64,000 bases of DNA, taken from UBA1847 sp942492205. Lineage in GTDB: Bacteria; Pseudomonadota; Gammaproteobacteria; Steroidobacterales; Woeseiaceae. The position numbers and the translations under genes were made by a program. Every line of letters begins with the position of its first letter. Within the stretch, counting starts at the first letter, position 1. The stretch spans positions 1,674,001 through 1,738,000 of the forward strand of contig CALODT010000001.1 in NCBI GenBank assembly GCA_942492205.1, written 5' to 3'. The notes below the pieces were generated by a model. That model was not told the DNA's origin. It ran no database searches and was given only the letters and a program-made list of their open reading frames with translations. Positions 43,728 to 52,077 of the stretch are shown one piece after another.

Positions 43728-44669
43728 ATGCGGCCGGTCGTCATTGCTCACCGCGGCGCTTCCGGCCACCTGCCTGAGCACACGTTCGCCGCAAAAGCGC
43801 TGGCTTATGCCATGGGTGCCGACTACCTCGAGCAGGATGTCGTTGCCACCCGCGACGACGCGCTGGTTGTCCTTCACGATATTCACCTGGATCGCGTGAC
43901 AGACGTCGCTCGCCGCTATCCGGAACGCAAGCGTGACGACGGTCGCTACTACGTGCGCGACTTCGACCTGGCCGACATCAAGCGGCTGCGAGTCCACGAG
44001 CGGGTCAAGCCGGACGGGACGCCCGTTTACCCCGGCCGATTCAGCGATACGGACGAGGTCTTTCGCGTGCAGACTTTTGCCGAAGAGCTGGAGTTCGTGC
44101 GCTCCCTGGTTGCGACAAACGGGCGCCCGGTCGGCATCTACCCGGAAATCAAACGACCCGAATGGCACCGCAGCGAGGGCGTGGACATCACGCCCGAGTT
44201 TCTGCGGACGCTGCGCGATTATGGGTATACGGAGCATGCGGACCGGGTATACGTGCAGTGTTTCGATGCCCGCGAGCTCAGACGCATCCGCCACGAGCTT
44301 GGCTGCCGGCTCAAACTGGTGCAGTTGATCGCCGAGGATAGCTGGGGCGAGGCGCCGACCCAATTCGCGCTGCTACGAACAAAGCGGGGGCTGCAGCGAC
44401 TCGCAGGAACCGTCGATGCGATCGGTCCCTGGTTGCGAAGGGCTTATCGGCTGCGAAAGCGGGACGGTCGCCTGACTTCCTCAGGACTGGTGAAGCGCGC
44501 ACACGATGCCGGACTTGCGGTCCACCCCTATACGTTCCGAAGCGACGAGCTGCCCGAGGGATTCGACTCGTTCGAGGCTCTCCTGGGGTATTTCATCGAT
44601 CAACTGGCCGTCGACGGCCTCTTCACCGATTTTCCGGACCTGGCGCTGAAGTTCTTGCGAAGGATTTAG
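43728..44669 (+). CDS. glycerophosphodiester phosphodiesterase family protein
   Basis: 313 residues. GDPD catalytic motif IAHRGASGHLPEHTFAA, EQDVVATRDDALVVLHD, the metal-binding GIYPEIKRPEW and C-terminal LAVHPYTFR and DGLFTDFPDLAL. The spacing resembles GlpQ, but there is no signal peptide: the protein begins four residues before the catalytic HRG. It would thus act in the cytoplasm, unlike periplasmic GlpQ. Hydrolyses glycerophosphodiesters to glycerol-3-phosphate and an alcohol. The upstream 43 bases are AT-rich and could hold its promoter. Confidence 0.9.
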   Translation: MRPVVIAHRGASGHLPEHTFAAKALAYAMGADYLEQDVVATRDDALVVLHDIHLDRVTDVARRYPERKRDDGRYYVRDFDLADIKRLRVHERVKPDGTPVYPGRFSDTDEVFRVQTFAEELEFVRSLVATNGRPVGIYPEIKRPEWHRSEGVDITPEFLRTLRDYGYTEHADRVYVQCFDARELRRIRHELGCRLKLVQLIAEDSWGEAPTQFALLRTKRGLQRLAGTVDAIGPWLRRAYRLRKRDGRLTSSGLVKRAHDAGLAVHPYTFRSDELPEGFDSFEALLGYFIDQLAVDGLFTDFPDLALKFLRRI

Positions 44670-44730
44670 TGCCGTCGTGCCTCTAACCAGCAGGAATCTA
44701 CGAACAAGCAGGCCCGCAAGGAGGCGCTTA

Positions 44731-45195
44731 ATGAACAAGCCATTGGTTTCACTCGCATTTCTGCTGATCGGGTGTTCAGCACTAGCGCCGGCGGCGCACG
44801 CTGCAGAGACTCTCGACCTGGCGGACTACCGCGGCAGCGTGGTGGTGCTCGATTTCTGGGCCTCGTGGTGCGTACCGTGCCGGCGATCATTCCCGTGGCT
44901 GAACGAGATGCATGCGCGCTACGAGAAGGATGGCCTCGTTATCATTGGCGTCAACCTGGACCAGGAACGCGAGGAGGCCACAGAGTTCCTCGAGAAGTAC
45001 CCTGCGAAATTCAGGATTCACTACGATTCTGGCAACACCCTTGCCGAAGAATTTGGCGTGCGAGGAATGCCCAGCTCGTATGTCATCGGCCGCGATGGAA
45101 AAGTCGTGGCGGAACACCTTGGCTTCAAGGTCAAGAAACAGGACGAATACGAAGCCGCAATGGTGGCTGCTCTTGAGAAGGAGATAGTGGAATGA
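44731..45195 (+). CDS. exported TlpA-like thioredoxin
   Basis: 154 residues from the ATG at 44731 (AGGAGG upstream). The signal sequence ends AHAAET; an internal LIGC also fits a lipobox, so either a soluble periplasmic or a lipid-anchored form is possible. The thioredoxin fold carries FWASWCVPCRRSFPWLNEM with a CVPC active site, then a late cis-Pro MPSSYVIGRDG. First gene of a four-gene set with DUF4266, DUF3570 and ApbE proteins. It overlaps the next start by four bases (ATGA). It probably keeps cysteines of envelope partners reduced; the DUF4266 protein ends in Cys-Gly-Cys. Confidence 0.9.
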   Translation: MNKPLVSLAFLLIGCSALAPAAHAAETLDLADYRGSVVVLDFWASWCVPCRRSFPWLNEMHARYEKDGLVIIGVNLDQEREEATEFLEKYPAKFRIHYDSGNTLAEEFGVRGMPSSYVIGRDGKVVAEHLGFKVKKQDEYEAAMVAALEKEIVE

Positions 45196-45410
45196 AAAAG
45201 ACCATCGTTTTGGCGGCCGTTATGCTGATCATGGGCAGCGGCTGCAGCTCTCTGGGGGTTCAGCCCTGGGAACGGGATGTCCTCGCAAAGGCCGAGATGC
45301 AGCTGACGACGGACGAGCTCGAGGCGGCGACGGACGACCACATCTACTTCAGCAAAGAAGCATCGAGCGGCGGCCGCGGATTCGGCGGCGGCGGCTGCGG
45401 CTGTAATTGA
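45192..45410 (+). CDS. DUF4266 lipoprotein
   Basis: 72 residues. A lipoprotein signal ends at GSGCSS (lipidated Cys 18). The short conserved core GVQPWERDVLAKAEMQL is followed by HIYFSKEASSGGRGFGG and the C-terminal GCGCN. The Gly-rich Cys-containing tail is diagnostic of DUF4266. The family occurs beside DUF3570 and ApbE genes; its role is unknown. Translationally coupled to the thioredoxin gene (ATGA overlap) and 11 bases upstream of the DUF3570 gene. Confidence 0.9.
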   Translation: MKKTIVLAAVMLIMGSGCSSLGVQPWERDVLAKAEMQLTTDELEAATDDHIYFSKEASSGGRGFGGGGCGCN

Positions 45411-45421
45411 GGAGACTCCGA

Positions 45422-46729
45422 ATGAGCCAGAAAGACAATCGGTCAATTTCAGCGGCGCTGGCGGCGGCGACCTGCACGTTGCTGGGTACCACAGCGCCAA
45501 GCGCGGCCGTGGCCCAGCAGGAGCCCGCCTGGGATTTCAACACCTCGCTGCTGTATTACGGCGAAGATGAGGATCGGGTAAAGGACTTCAGCGTCAGCGC
45601 TATCGCTCGACGCATGTTTGTCGATGACCGCTTCCTGACACTCAGCCTTACCGTTGACGGCCTGACGGGCGCAACGCCGAGCGGCGCAATTCGGCAGGAC
45701 GTTCCGCAGACCTTTACGCGCCCATCCGGCAACGCCGCGTATAGCGTACCGGCTGGCGAATTGCCGCTGGACGATACCTTCAAAGACACCCGTGTTGCGA
45801 TCAGCGGCGGCTGGCAGCAACCCATCGGCGAGACCGGCCTGATCAACGTTGGCGCCAGTGCCTCGAAGGAATACGACTACATGCATCTCGGCGTCAATGC
45901 CAGGTACGCCAGGGACTTCAATCAGCGCAATACAACGCTGTCAGCCGGAGTCGCGCTATCAATGGACTCGCTGGATCCAGTCGGGGGTGCACCCGCGCCG
46001 CTAACATCGATGCTCGATGTCGGCGACACGAGTAATCGCCTCGGCGATCAGGACAAGGACGTACTTGACCTGGTATTCGGCGTCACCCAGGTCCTTTCCA
46101 GGAATCTGGTCGTGCAGGCTAACTACTCGTACAGCATGTCAGACGGCTACCTCACCGACCCGTACAAGATCTTGAGCCTGGTAGATGGCACCACGGGTGA
46201 CACACTGCTTCGGACTCCAACACCGGGGATCGAGGGTCCGTCGCATCAGTACCTGTTCGAGAGTCGACCGGATGAGCGCACCAAGCACAGCATCTACGGC
46301 CAGGCAAAGTACTACATGAACGGCAAGGTGCTGGATGCGTCGTATCGATACATGACCGACGACTGGGATATCGATTCGCATACCGTTGACGTCCGCTATC
46401 GCATCCCGTTCGGTGCCGACCGCTATTTCGAGCCGCATCTCCGCTTCTATACGCAGACTGAGGCGGAGTTTTACCAGCTGAGCGTTTCAGACGCCCAGCC
46501 GCTGCCGAGTTTTGCGTCGGCGGACTACCGACTTGGTAATTTTGATGCCGTAACCGCTGGACTGAAGTTTGGCTGGACGACCCGCAATGACAATGAGATG
46601 AGCGTGCGCGTTGAGGCGTATCGGCAGACTGGCTCGGTGCCGTCCGGCCAGGTCATCGGCAACCAGGCGTCGCGAGACAATTATCCGGATCTGAACGCCA
46701 TTATTGTGCAGGTAGGTTATCGCTTCTAG
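45422..46729 (+). CDS. DUF3570 outer-envelope protein, candidate flavinylated substrate
   Basis: 435 residues from the ATG at 45422 (GAGGAG upstream). A signal peptide ends near AAVAQQ (about residue 32). The rest is rich in alternating aromatic/polar strands and ends in QVGYRF, as outer-membrane beta-barrels do. Residues 79-85 read DGLTGAT, which matches the ApbE flavinylation consensus D-x-x-(S/T)-G-A-(T/S); T85 would carry FMN. The next gene is an ApbE. An FMN-bearing envelope barrel would be unusual, and the flavinylation is inference. The family assignment is firm; its function is unknown. Confidence 0.88.
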   Translation: MSQKDNRSISAALAAATCTLLGTTAPSAAVAQQEPAWDFNTSLLYYGEDEDRVKDFSVSAIARRMFVDDRFLTLSLTVDGLTGATPSGAIRQDVPQTFTRPSGNAAYSVPAGELPLDDTFKDTRVAISGGWQQPIGETGLINVGASASKEYDYMHLGVNARYARDFNQRNTTLSAGVALSMDSLDPVGGAPAPLTSMLDVGDTSNRLGDQDKDVLDLVFGVTQVLSRNLVVQANYSYSMSDGYLTDPYKILSLVDGTTGDTLLRTPTPGIEGPSHQYLFESRPDERTKHSIYGQAKYYMNGKVLDASYRYMTDDWDIDSHTVDVRYRIPFGADRYFEPHLRFYTQTEAEFYQLSVSDAQPLPSFASADYRLGNFDAVTAGLKFGWTTRNDNEMSVRVEAYRQTGSVPSGQVIGNQASRDNYPDLNAIIVQVGYRF

Positions 46730-46799
46730 CACGGGCAAGAATACGCGAGACATACGACTGGAGCTCGCTGAAGACGCCTGGCACGGTCGATTCCAGGCG

Positions 46800-47627
46800 A
46801 TGGGCAGCCCTTGCGAGCTGGTTTGCGAGGCGCCGCAACGGCGCCTCGCCCTCGAGCTGACAGAGCGGACAGCTGCGGAGGCATGGCGTATCGAGGATAA
46901 GTTCAGCCGTTACCTCGACGGCAACATCGTTTCCAGGGTTAATTCTGCTGCCGGCACGCCCGTGGAGGTTGACGAAGAAACCGCCCACCTGCTGGATTTT
47001 GGACAGACCCTTTATCGGCTCAGCGATCGACGTTTCGACCTGACGTCGGGCGTTCTGCGGCGTGTGTGGCGCTTCGATGGCAGCGACCGGGTACCGAGCG
47101 CCAGCGATGTGCAGGCGCTGCTGCAGCTGGTCGGCTGGTACCAGGTCCTGTGGGACAGTCCGCTGCTGCAGATGCCCGCTGGAATGGAAATCGATCTCGG
47201 CGGAATCGGCAAGGAATACGCCGTCGATCGCTGCGCCGCGATGTTGCGGGAGATGGGTGCCGGCCCATGCCTCGTCAACTTCGGTGGCGACCTGGTGGCA
47301 ACCGAGGCTCCCGCACGCCGACGCCGATGGAAAATCGGCATTGAAGGGCTGGATCAGCAACAACCCCAGCAGGTCATCGACCTGAAATGCGGTGCGCTGG
47401 CAACCAGCGGAGACGCGCGTCGTTTCCTGCTGAAGGACGGGGTTCGATACAGCCATATCCTGGACCCGTTAACCGGCTGGCCCGTGTCGGATGCGCCGCG
47501 CTCGATAACGATTGTCGCGGACACCTGCGTGCAGGCAGGTATGCTCAGTACACTGGGCATGCTAAAAGGCAGTGGCGCCGAGGCGTTTCTGGACGAGCAG
47601 GCGGTGCAGTCCTGGTGTCGTCGATAG
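46800..47627 (+). CDS. apbE: ApbE family FAD:protein FMN transferase (divergent)
   Basis: 275 residues from the only canonical start (ATG 46800). The frame is open back to 46716, and homology-like residues (GRFQA) precede the ATG, so the true start may be upstream at a non-ATG codon. Family motifs: FQAMGSPCEL, DLTSGVLRRVWRF, EIDLGGIGKEYAVD, VNFGGDL, ALATSGDARRF and YSHILDPLTGWPV. The usual metal-binding A-D-x-x-x-T near the end reads QAGMLST, so Gly replaces the Asp. There is no recognisable signal peptide in the part called. Transfers FMN from FAD to Thr/Ser in target proteins; the DUF3570 neighbour is the obvious candidate target. Confidence 0.85.
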   Translation: MGSPCELVCEAPQRRLALELTERTAAEAWRIEDKFSRYLDGNIVSRVNSAAGTPVEVDEETAHLLDFGQTLYRLSDRRFDLTSGVLRRVWRFDGSDRVPSASDVQALLQLVGWYQVLWDSPLLQMPAGMEIDLGGIGKEYAVDRCAAMLREMGAGPCLVNFGGDLVATEAPARRRRWKIGIEGLDQQQPQQVIDLKCGALATSGDARRFLLKDGVRYSHILDPLTGWPVSDAPRSITIVADTCVQAGMLSTLGMLKGSGAEAFLDEQAVQSWCRR

Positions 47628-47816
47628 CGGGTGATTGATGCACCCAAGTCCGGAAATAACCTCAAAAATCTCGCATAGGTTATTGTTTATTAAGTCACTT
47701 TAGGTCGGGCCGAGGAGGAATGCGACGTCGCTGTCGTAAGGATCCGACGGCTCGCATGTTTCAGTATTGAGAACTCGGTCCTGTTATGACAAGCCATTCC
47801 CCATAATCATACGGCT

Positions 47817-48341
47817 ATGTTTGTCGAGCTCCCTGAGAACATTCTCCTGATCGCCGCCGCATTCGTGCTCGGCTTGCTGATTGCGTCCATGGTCGCATCG
47901 CTGACCTCGGGTCGCCGGGCAAAACGCAGAGACCCTCGCGATGATCGCATTCGGTCACTTGAGGCCGAGCTTCGTATTGCCCAGTCGGCCGCGGCCAAGG
48001 CGCAGGACGAACTCGACAGTCTCGGCGAAGAACTAAAAGAAACAACGGTAGGTTTGGAGCGTCGCGACAACGTAATCAGTGACCAACAGGCCAAGATCGA
48101 AAAGATATCGCGGGACCTCAAGGAATCGGTCATCAAGACGCGCGAGCTGCGCTCCGAACTCGCTGAGCGCGCGACCGAAAACGTGCATGCCGAAGCCAAG
48201 ATTCGGGAAGTCGAGACTGAGTTGTCGGTCGTGCAGGCTTCCCAGGACCTGATCGCTACGGGCGTTCTTGACTACAAGTTCGTGCCCGACGAAGATGACT
48301 CCGATGGCGAGACCGCCGAAGCGAGTGGGGCTACTACCTGA
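47817..48341 (+). CDS. membrane-anchored coiled-coil protein
   Basis: 174 residues. One N-terminal membrane helix (ILLIAAAFVLGLLIASMVASL) is followed by a long coiled coil (about residues 43-145) rich in Glu, Arg and Lys with heptad Leu/Ile spacing, and an acidic C-terminal tail ending in ASGATT. The architecture resembles YhcB-type inner-membrane proteins but I see no sequence signature for that family. It is preceded by a 190-base gap, and its stop codon overlaps the likely start of the MbnP gene. Function unknown. Confidence 0.65.
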   Translation: MFVELPENILLIAAAFVLGLLIASMVASLTSGRRAKRRDPRDDRIRSLEAELRIAQSAAAKAQDELDSLGEELKETTVGLERRDNVISDQQAKIEKISRDLKESVIKTRELRSELAERATENVHAEAKIREVETELSVVQASQDLIATGVLDYKFVPDEDDSDGETAEASGATT

Positions 48342-49150
48342 TCTTTTCCAACGCTGCTACCCGGCGTGCGAGGCCGCTGCTGGCAGGACTCACGCTGCTC
48401 TTGTCCTTTGGCTGTTCCGAACCCTATTTCGGCGTCAAGATACCGTTCCAGGCAAACTGGGGCGGCGAGACCGTCACGTGTGCAGACTCCGACATCAAAC
48501 TTAGCGACCTGCGCTTCTATGTAAGCGAGGTACAGCTGGTCGACACCGACGGCAACACGCGCGAACTCGAGCTGCACGCCGATATTCCCTGGCAGCAGCG
48601 AGATCTGGCCCTGATCGACCTCGAGAATGGCGCCGGTGCCTGCAATGCGGGCACCGCCGAGACTTTTCCTTACCTCGTTGGCGGCGTGCCGCCGGGCGAC
48701 TATCGGGGCCTGCGATTTACCATTGGCGTGCCGTTTGAGCGCAACCACGCGAATCCGCTTCTGGCCGCCTCACCCCTCGACGACCCGGCAATGCACTGGC
48801 ACTGGCGCTCCGGCTACAAGTTCCTGCGTGCCGGCATAGCATCAGCCTCGGACGGATTCTGGATACATGTCGGCAGTGCCGGCTGCGAAGGCACGGTGGG
48901 AAAAATCAGCGATTGCCGCTACCCGAATCGCATCACTGTAGAACTCGATGGCTACACACCCAACAGCGACCTGATCGTGGTCGATCTCGAGGCGCTATTC
49001 GCGGGCATCGACCTCGACGATGGCGTGCCCGGGGACTGCTCGTCCGGTCCGGCCGAGCAAATCTGCACGGCACCTTTCGCAGCGCTGGGGATCAACTTCA
49101 CGACCGGCGCAAGCGAAGGTCGCCAGCAAGTGTTCTCTATACAGCGATGA
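48338..49150 (+). CDS. MbnP-like four-Cys lipoprotein (metallo-mystery pair)
   Basis: About 270 residues. The reading frame has a lipoprotein signal (TRRARPLLAGLTLLLSFGCS), but no ATG, GTG or TTG precedes it. A CTG at 48338 or ATC at 48341 overlaps the upstream stop, and GTGGGG lies about eight bases before. The first canonical codon (TTG 48401) would cut the signal off. The body matches MbnP: IPFQANW, DIKLSDLRFYVSEVQLVD, FTIGVPFERNHANPL, AMHWHWRSGYKFLRAG and four or more Cys (TCADS, GACNAG, AGCEG, SDCRYP). MbnP binds copper and is modified on Trp by its MbnH partner in methanotrophs. Here no methanobactin genes are present. Confidence 0.82.
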   Translation: MIFSNAATRRARPLLAGLTLLLSFGCSEPYFGVKIPFQANWGGETVTCADSDIKLSDLRFYVSEVQLVDTDGNTRELELHADIPWQQRDLALIDLENGAGACNAGTAETFPYLVGGVPPGDYRGLRFTIGVPFERNHANPLLAASPLDDPAMHWHWRSGYKFLRAGIASASDGFWIHVGSAGCEGTVGKISDCRYPNRITVELDGYTPNSDLIVVDLEALFAGIDLDDGVPGDCSSGPAEQICTAPFAALGINFTTGASEGRQQVFSIQR

Positions 49151-50289
49151 GGGCTCTTACCCTTGCCGGCACCATTGTCTGCGCAGCAGGTGCCGTGCTG
49201 TCGCTGGGCTTTTGGTGGCAATCCCGCGAGGATACCTACGATTGGCAACTGCCGCCCGACATGCCGCCGCCGGTGGTACCCGAAGACAATCCGATGACGC
49301 CGGCAAAAGTCGAACTGGGGCGCTGGCTGTTCTATGACACCCGACTGTCCGGCAACAAAACGATGTCCTGCGCGAGCTGCCACGTGCAGGCGCTGGCCTT
49401 CACCGACGGCAAGGCGCGTTCGGTTGGCTCGACGGGCGAAACGCACCCGCGCAGTTCGATGAGCCTGGTCAACGTTGCCTACGCCAGCCGGCTGACCTGG
49501 GCAAACCCGTTGCTGGACCGCCTCGAAGACCAGGCGCTGACACCGCTGCTTGGCGAGGATCCCGTCGAGATGGGGCTTGGCCAACAGGCCGACGACTTCG
49601 AGGCTTTACTCAGAGCCGACGCGAACTACAGCGCGCTGGCGACAGAGGCGTTTCCAGACGACCAGGACCCACACTCACTGCTTAACGGGGTCCGCGCCAT
49701 GTCGGCATTTGTGCGCACGATCATCAGTTTGGACGCGCCGTATGATCGTTACATAGCCGGTGACGCAGACGCATTGAGCGACACCGCAATACGCGGCATG
49801 GACCTGTTCTTTTCCGAACGGCTGGAGTGCTTCCATTGTCACGGTGGATTCAACTTCTCAGACAGCACGACACACGCGAACACGCGTGTGGAATCGGTCG
49901 GCTACCACAACACCGGGCTCTATAACCTGGCGGGAGAGGGCGCTTACCCGGCCGACAATACCGGTCTCTATGACATGACCGGCGAGCGTCGGGACATGGG
50001 GAGATTCAAGGCACCTTCGCTGCGCAACGTGGCCGTCACGGCGCCATACATGCACGATGGCAGCGTGGCCACTCTGGAGGAGGTCATCCGCCATTACCAA
50101 AGAGGAGGGCGCCTTATCGAGAACGGCGAGTACGCCGGTGATGGCCGCCTCAGTCCCTACAAGTCAGAATTTGTGCGTGGCTTCGAACTGTCCGACAGCG
50201 AGCGCGAGGACCTGAAGGCGTTTCTGCAGTCGCTTACCGACACGACAGTTCTGACCGATGCCAGATTCTCGAATCCGCACGTCGACTAG
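49147..50289 (+). CDS. MbnH-like diheme c-type cytochrome enzyme
   Basis: 380 residues. An N-terminal anchor or signal (TLAGTIVCAAGAVLSLGFWW) is followed by two heme-binding motifs, CASCH (about residue 78) and CFHCH (about 228). Both lie in the MauG/CcpA-type fold with VELGRWLFYDTRLSGNKTMS, MSLVNVAYASRLTWANPLL, GMDLFFSERLECFHCHGGF, FKAPSLRNVAVTAPYMHDG and LKAFLQSL. The gene order with an MbnP-type protein defines the metallo-mystery pair. MbnH of methanotrophs oxidises a Trp of MbnP to kynurenine through a bis-Fe(IV) state; the same chemistry is inferred here. Start overlaps the MbnP stop by four bases (ATGA). Confidence 0.9.
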   Translation: MRALTLAGTIVCAAGAVLSLGFWWQSREDTYDWQLPPDMPPPVVPEDNPMTPAKVELGRWLFYDTRLSGNKTMSCASCHVQALAFTDGKARSVGSTGETHPRSSMSLVNVAYASRLTWANPLLDRLEDQALTPLLGEDPVEMGLGQQADDFEALLRADANYSALATEAFPDDQDPHSLLNGVRAMSAFVRTIISLDAPYDRYIAGDADALSDTAIRGMDLFFSERLECFHCHGGFNFSDSTTHANTRVESVGYHNTGLYNLAGEGAYPADNTGLYDMTGERRDMGRFKAPSLRNVAVTAPYMHDGSVATLEEVIRHYQRGGRLIENGEYAGDGRLSPYKSEFVRGFELSDSEREDLKAFLQSLTDTTVLTDARFSNPHVD

Positions 50290-50960
50290 TCCGCACTAAC
50301 GTGGACGGCGAAGTTTGTATGTCGCCAGGCTAGATAGAGCACGACAAAATACGCTTGCATCAGCAGTGCCGAGATCCACTCAATCCTGTTTTCTGCAGGG
50401 TCGGCGTCTGCCAGTACCGACTTCAAAACGACATTCAGGATACCGAGCGCAAACGGCAAACCACACAGCCACAGCATGCCGGTGGCGTAACGCCTGAGCT
50501 GCAGCGCGCCGCTGCGTTTGGCGTGGCGCAGCAACGCGATCGCCAGCGTGACCTGTGCCGTTGCGGTACCGAGGAAGTAAAAATAGATGCCGAAGCGTCG
50601 CATGAACTCGTAGAAGTTCCCGCGTGTGCCGAGAAAAGTCACGTACAGAATCAGCGCCATGGCGCCGACGATGCCCGCGATAATGATGGCCTTTGCAGCG
50701 CCCTCAGAATTTGCCATCGCGCGCAACCACAGCGCGGAGAAATACCAGAGGACCGCGAGCAAGACAGACTGAGGCAGCATGACGGCATGAAAGACAAGGC
50801 TCGCCGGCAGGTATCTTCCTGTCGCGCTAATGGAAACGCAGCCATCCAGAAACGGTGAGCACGCGGGCAGGATACCGGACTCGACCGCCAGCCAGTAAGC
50901 CATGGAAACGCCGACAACTGGTGCAATTCCAGCGATAAGGGGGAGGGCTCTGATCACCAT
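50286..50960 (-). CDS. multi-pass membrane protein (FRAG1-like), unknown function
   Basis: 224 residues with about six membrane segments, for example VSMAYWLAVESGI, LVFHAVMLPQSVLLAVLWYF, AAKAIIIAGIVGAMALILYV and ATAQVTLAIALL. The first periplasmic loop (ACSPFLDGCVSISATGRYLP) with paired Cys and the SISATG turn resembles FRAG1/DRAM/Sfk1-type proteins, but this is a weak match by eye. Its stop overlaps the end of the MbnH gene by four bases on the opposite strand. Probably monocistronic. Confidence 0.7.
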   Translation of the reverse strand: MVIRALPLIAGIAPVVGVSMAYWLAVESGILPACSPFLDGCVSISATGRYLPASLVFHAVMLPQSVLLAVLWYFSALWLRAMANSEGAAKAIIIAGIVGAMALILYVTFLGTRGNFYEFMRRFGIYFYFLGTATAQVTLAIALLRHAKRSGALQLRRYATGMLWLCGLPFALGILNVVLKSVLADADPAENRIEWISALLMQAYFVVLYLAWRHTNFAVHVSAD

Positions 50961-51021
50961 CGAGACAGCATAACCGACCTTAATCTGCTATATCTATGGG
51001 AGAACATGAAGGGGGGATGTT

Positions 51022-51567
51022 ATGACTATCGTGAGTTTGTGGCTGCCGATTATCGTGTCAGCAGTTGTTGCATTCATTGCCGGCTCTGTTATCTGGATGG
51101 CCATGCCCTGGCACAAGGGCGAGTGGAAAAAGACGGCTGATGAGGAGGCTGTGCGAGCTGCGTTGAAGGGCTGCGCGCCGGGCCGCTATACCGTCCCGAG
51201 TGTTCAGGATCAGGCTGAATGGAACAAGCCTGAAATCAAGCAAATGGCCATTGAAGGGCCGAACGCCTTTATCACGGTGGTACCGTCTGGTGTGCCGGCC
51301 ATGGGCGGCAAGCTCGTCGCGATGTTTGCCTACAACCTGCTCGTTGCGGTCATCTGTGCCTACATGGTCAGCCGCACGCTGCCGGCAGATGCTGCTTACC
51401 TCTCCGTCTTCAGGATCAGCGGCACAGTAGCGTTTATTGCCTATGGCATGGCCTACGTGCAGGAGAGCGTCTGGTTCGGACGGCCCTGGTCGGCGACCGT
51501 CATGACGTTCCTCGACGCACTGATTTACGCGGTCTTGACAGGCGGTGTTTTCGGCTGGCTCGCCTGA
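51022..51567 (+). CDS. small membrane protein, unknown function
   Basis: 181 residues. A first membrane helix (IIVSAVVAFIAGSVIWMAM) leads to MPWHKGEWKKTADEEAV, a periplasmic or cytoplasmic segment with RYTVPSV and FITVVPSGVPAMGGKL, then three more helices to the end. I recognise no named family, but the layout looks like a conserved hypothetical of proteobacteria. A GGGGG ribosome binding site precedes the ATG. The 3' end overlaps the start of the MOSC gene by 23 bases. Confidence 0.75.
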   Translation: MTIVSLWLPIIVSAVVAFIAGSVIWMAMPWHKGEWKKTADEEAVRAALKGCAPGRYTVPSVQDQAEWNKPEIKQMAIEGPNAFITVVPSGVPAMGGKLVAMFAYNLLVAVICAYMVSRTLPADAAYLSVFRISGTVAFIAYGMAYVQESVWFGRPWSATVMTFLDALIYAVLTGGVFGWLA

Positions 51568-52060
51568 CGGCCGGGCAACTGACATCAAGTCACTTGGCGA
51601 CCTCATCGCGACCATCCCGCAGGTTGGGCGCGTGGAATGGCTGGGAGTGCGTCCCGAGCGTCGCACCGACATGCGCGTTGTCGACAGCGTCGACGCGGAG
51701 CCGGTAAACGGTCTGTTGGGGGACCGATATCGCGGCCGCTCGGGCGCCCGCCACGCCACGCTGATTCAAGCGGAGCATCTGCCCGCAATAGCCAGTTGCG
51801 TCGGTATCGCGGAACTTACACCTGAACGACTGCGCAGAAATATCGTTGTCAGCGGAATCAACTTGCTTGCGCTCAAAGACAAGATTATTTGCGTGGCGAG
51901 CGTAGAGATGGAGGTCACGGGTCTGTGCCATCCCTGCAGCAGAATGGAAGAATTGCTGGGGCCTGGAGGCTATAACGCGGTGCGCGGACACGGCGGAATA
52001 ACAGCGCGAGTGCTGACGCCGGGGAGAATAACGCTGGGCGATCCTGTACGGGTTAGCTGA
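51545..52060 (+). CDS. MOSC domain protein
   Basis: 171 residues from a GTG at 51545. The MOSC core spans about residues 25-170: EPVNGLLGDRYRGRSGARHATLIQ split across 52-75, LRRNIVVSGINLLALKD, and the Cys region VTGLCHPCSRMEELLGPG. MOSC domains bind molybdenum cofactor or act in sulfur carriage; the conserved Cys after TGLC is the usual metal or sulfur ligand. Small standalone MOSC proteins of this kind handle hydroxylamine-type reductions or remain uncharacterised. The overlap with the preceding membrane gene suggests co-expression. Confidence 0.85.
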   Translation: MFSAGSPDGRATDIKSLGDLIATIPQVGRVEWLGVRPERRTDMRVVDSVDAEPVNGLLGDRYRGRSGARHATLIQAEHLPAIASCVGIAELTPERLRRNIVVSGINLLALKDKIICVASVEMEVTGLCHPCSRMEELLGPGGYNAVRGHGGITARVLTPGRITLGDPVRVS

Positions 52061-52077
52061 CCAGTCGTCTACCGGTA

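Noticed and set aside
48318..48341. SGAT near the C-terminus of the coiled-coil protein as a second flavinylation site
   Set aside because: The consensus Asp three residues before S/T is absent (AEASGAT), and the site is at the extreme end of an acidic tail, probably on the cytoplasmic side.
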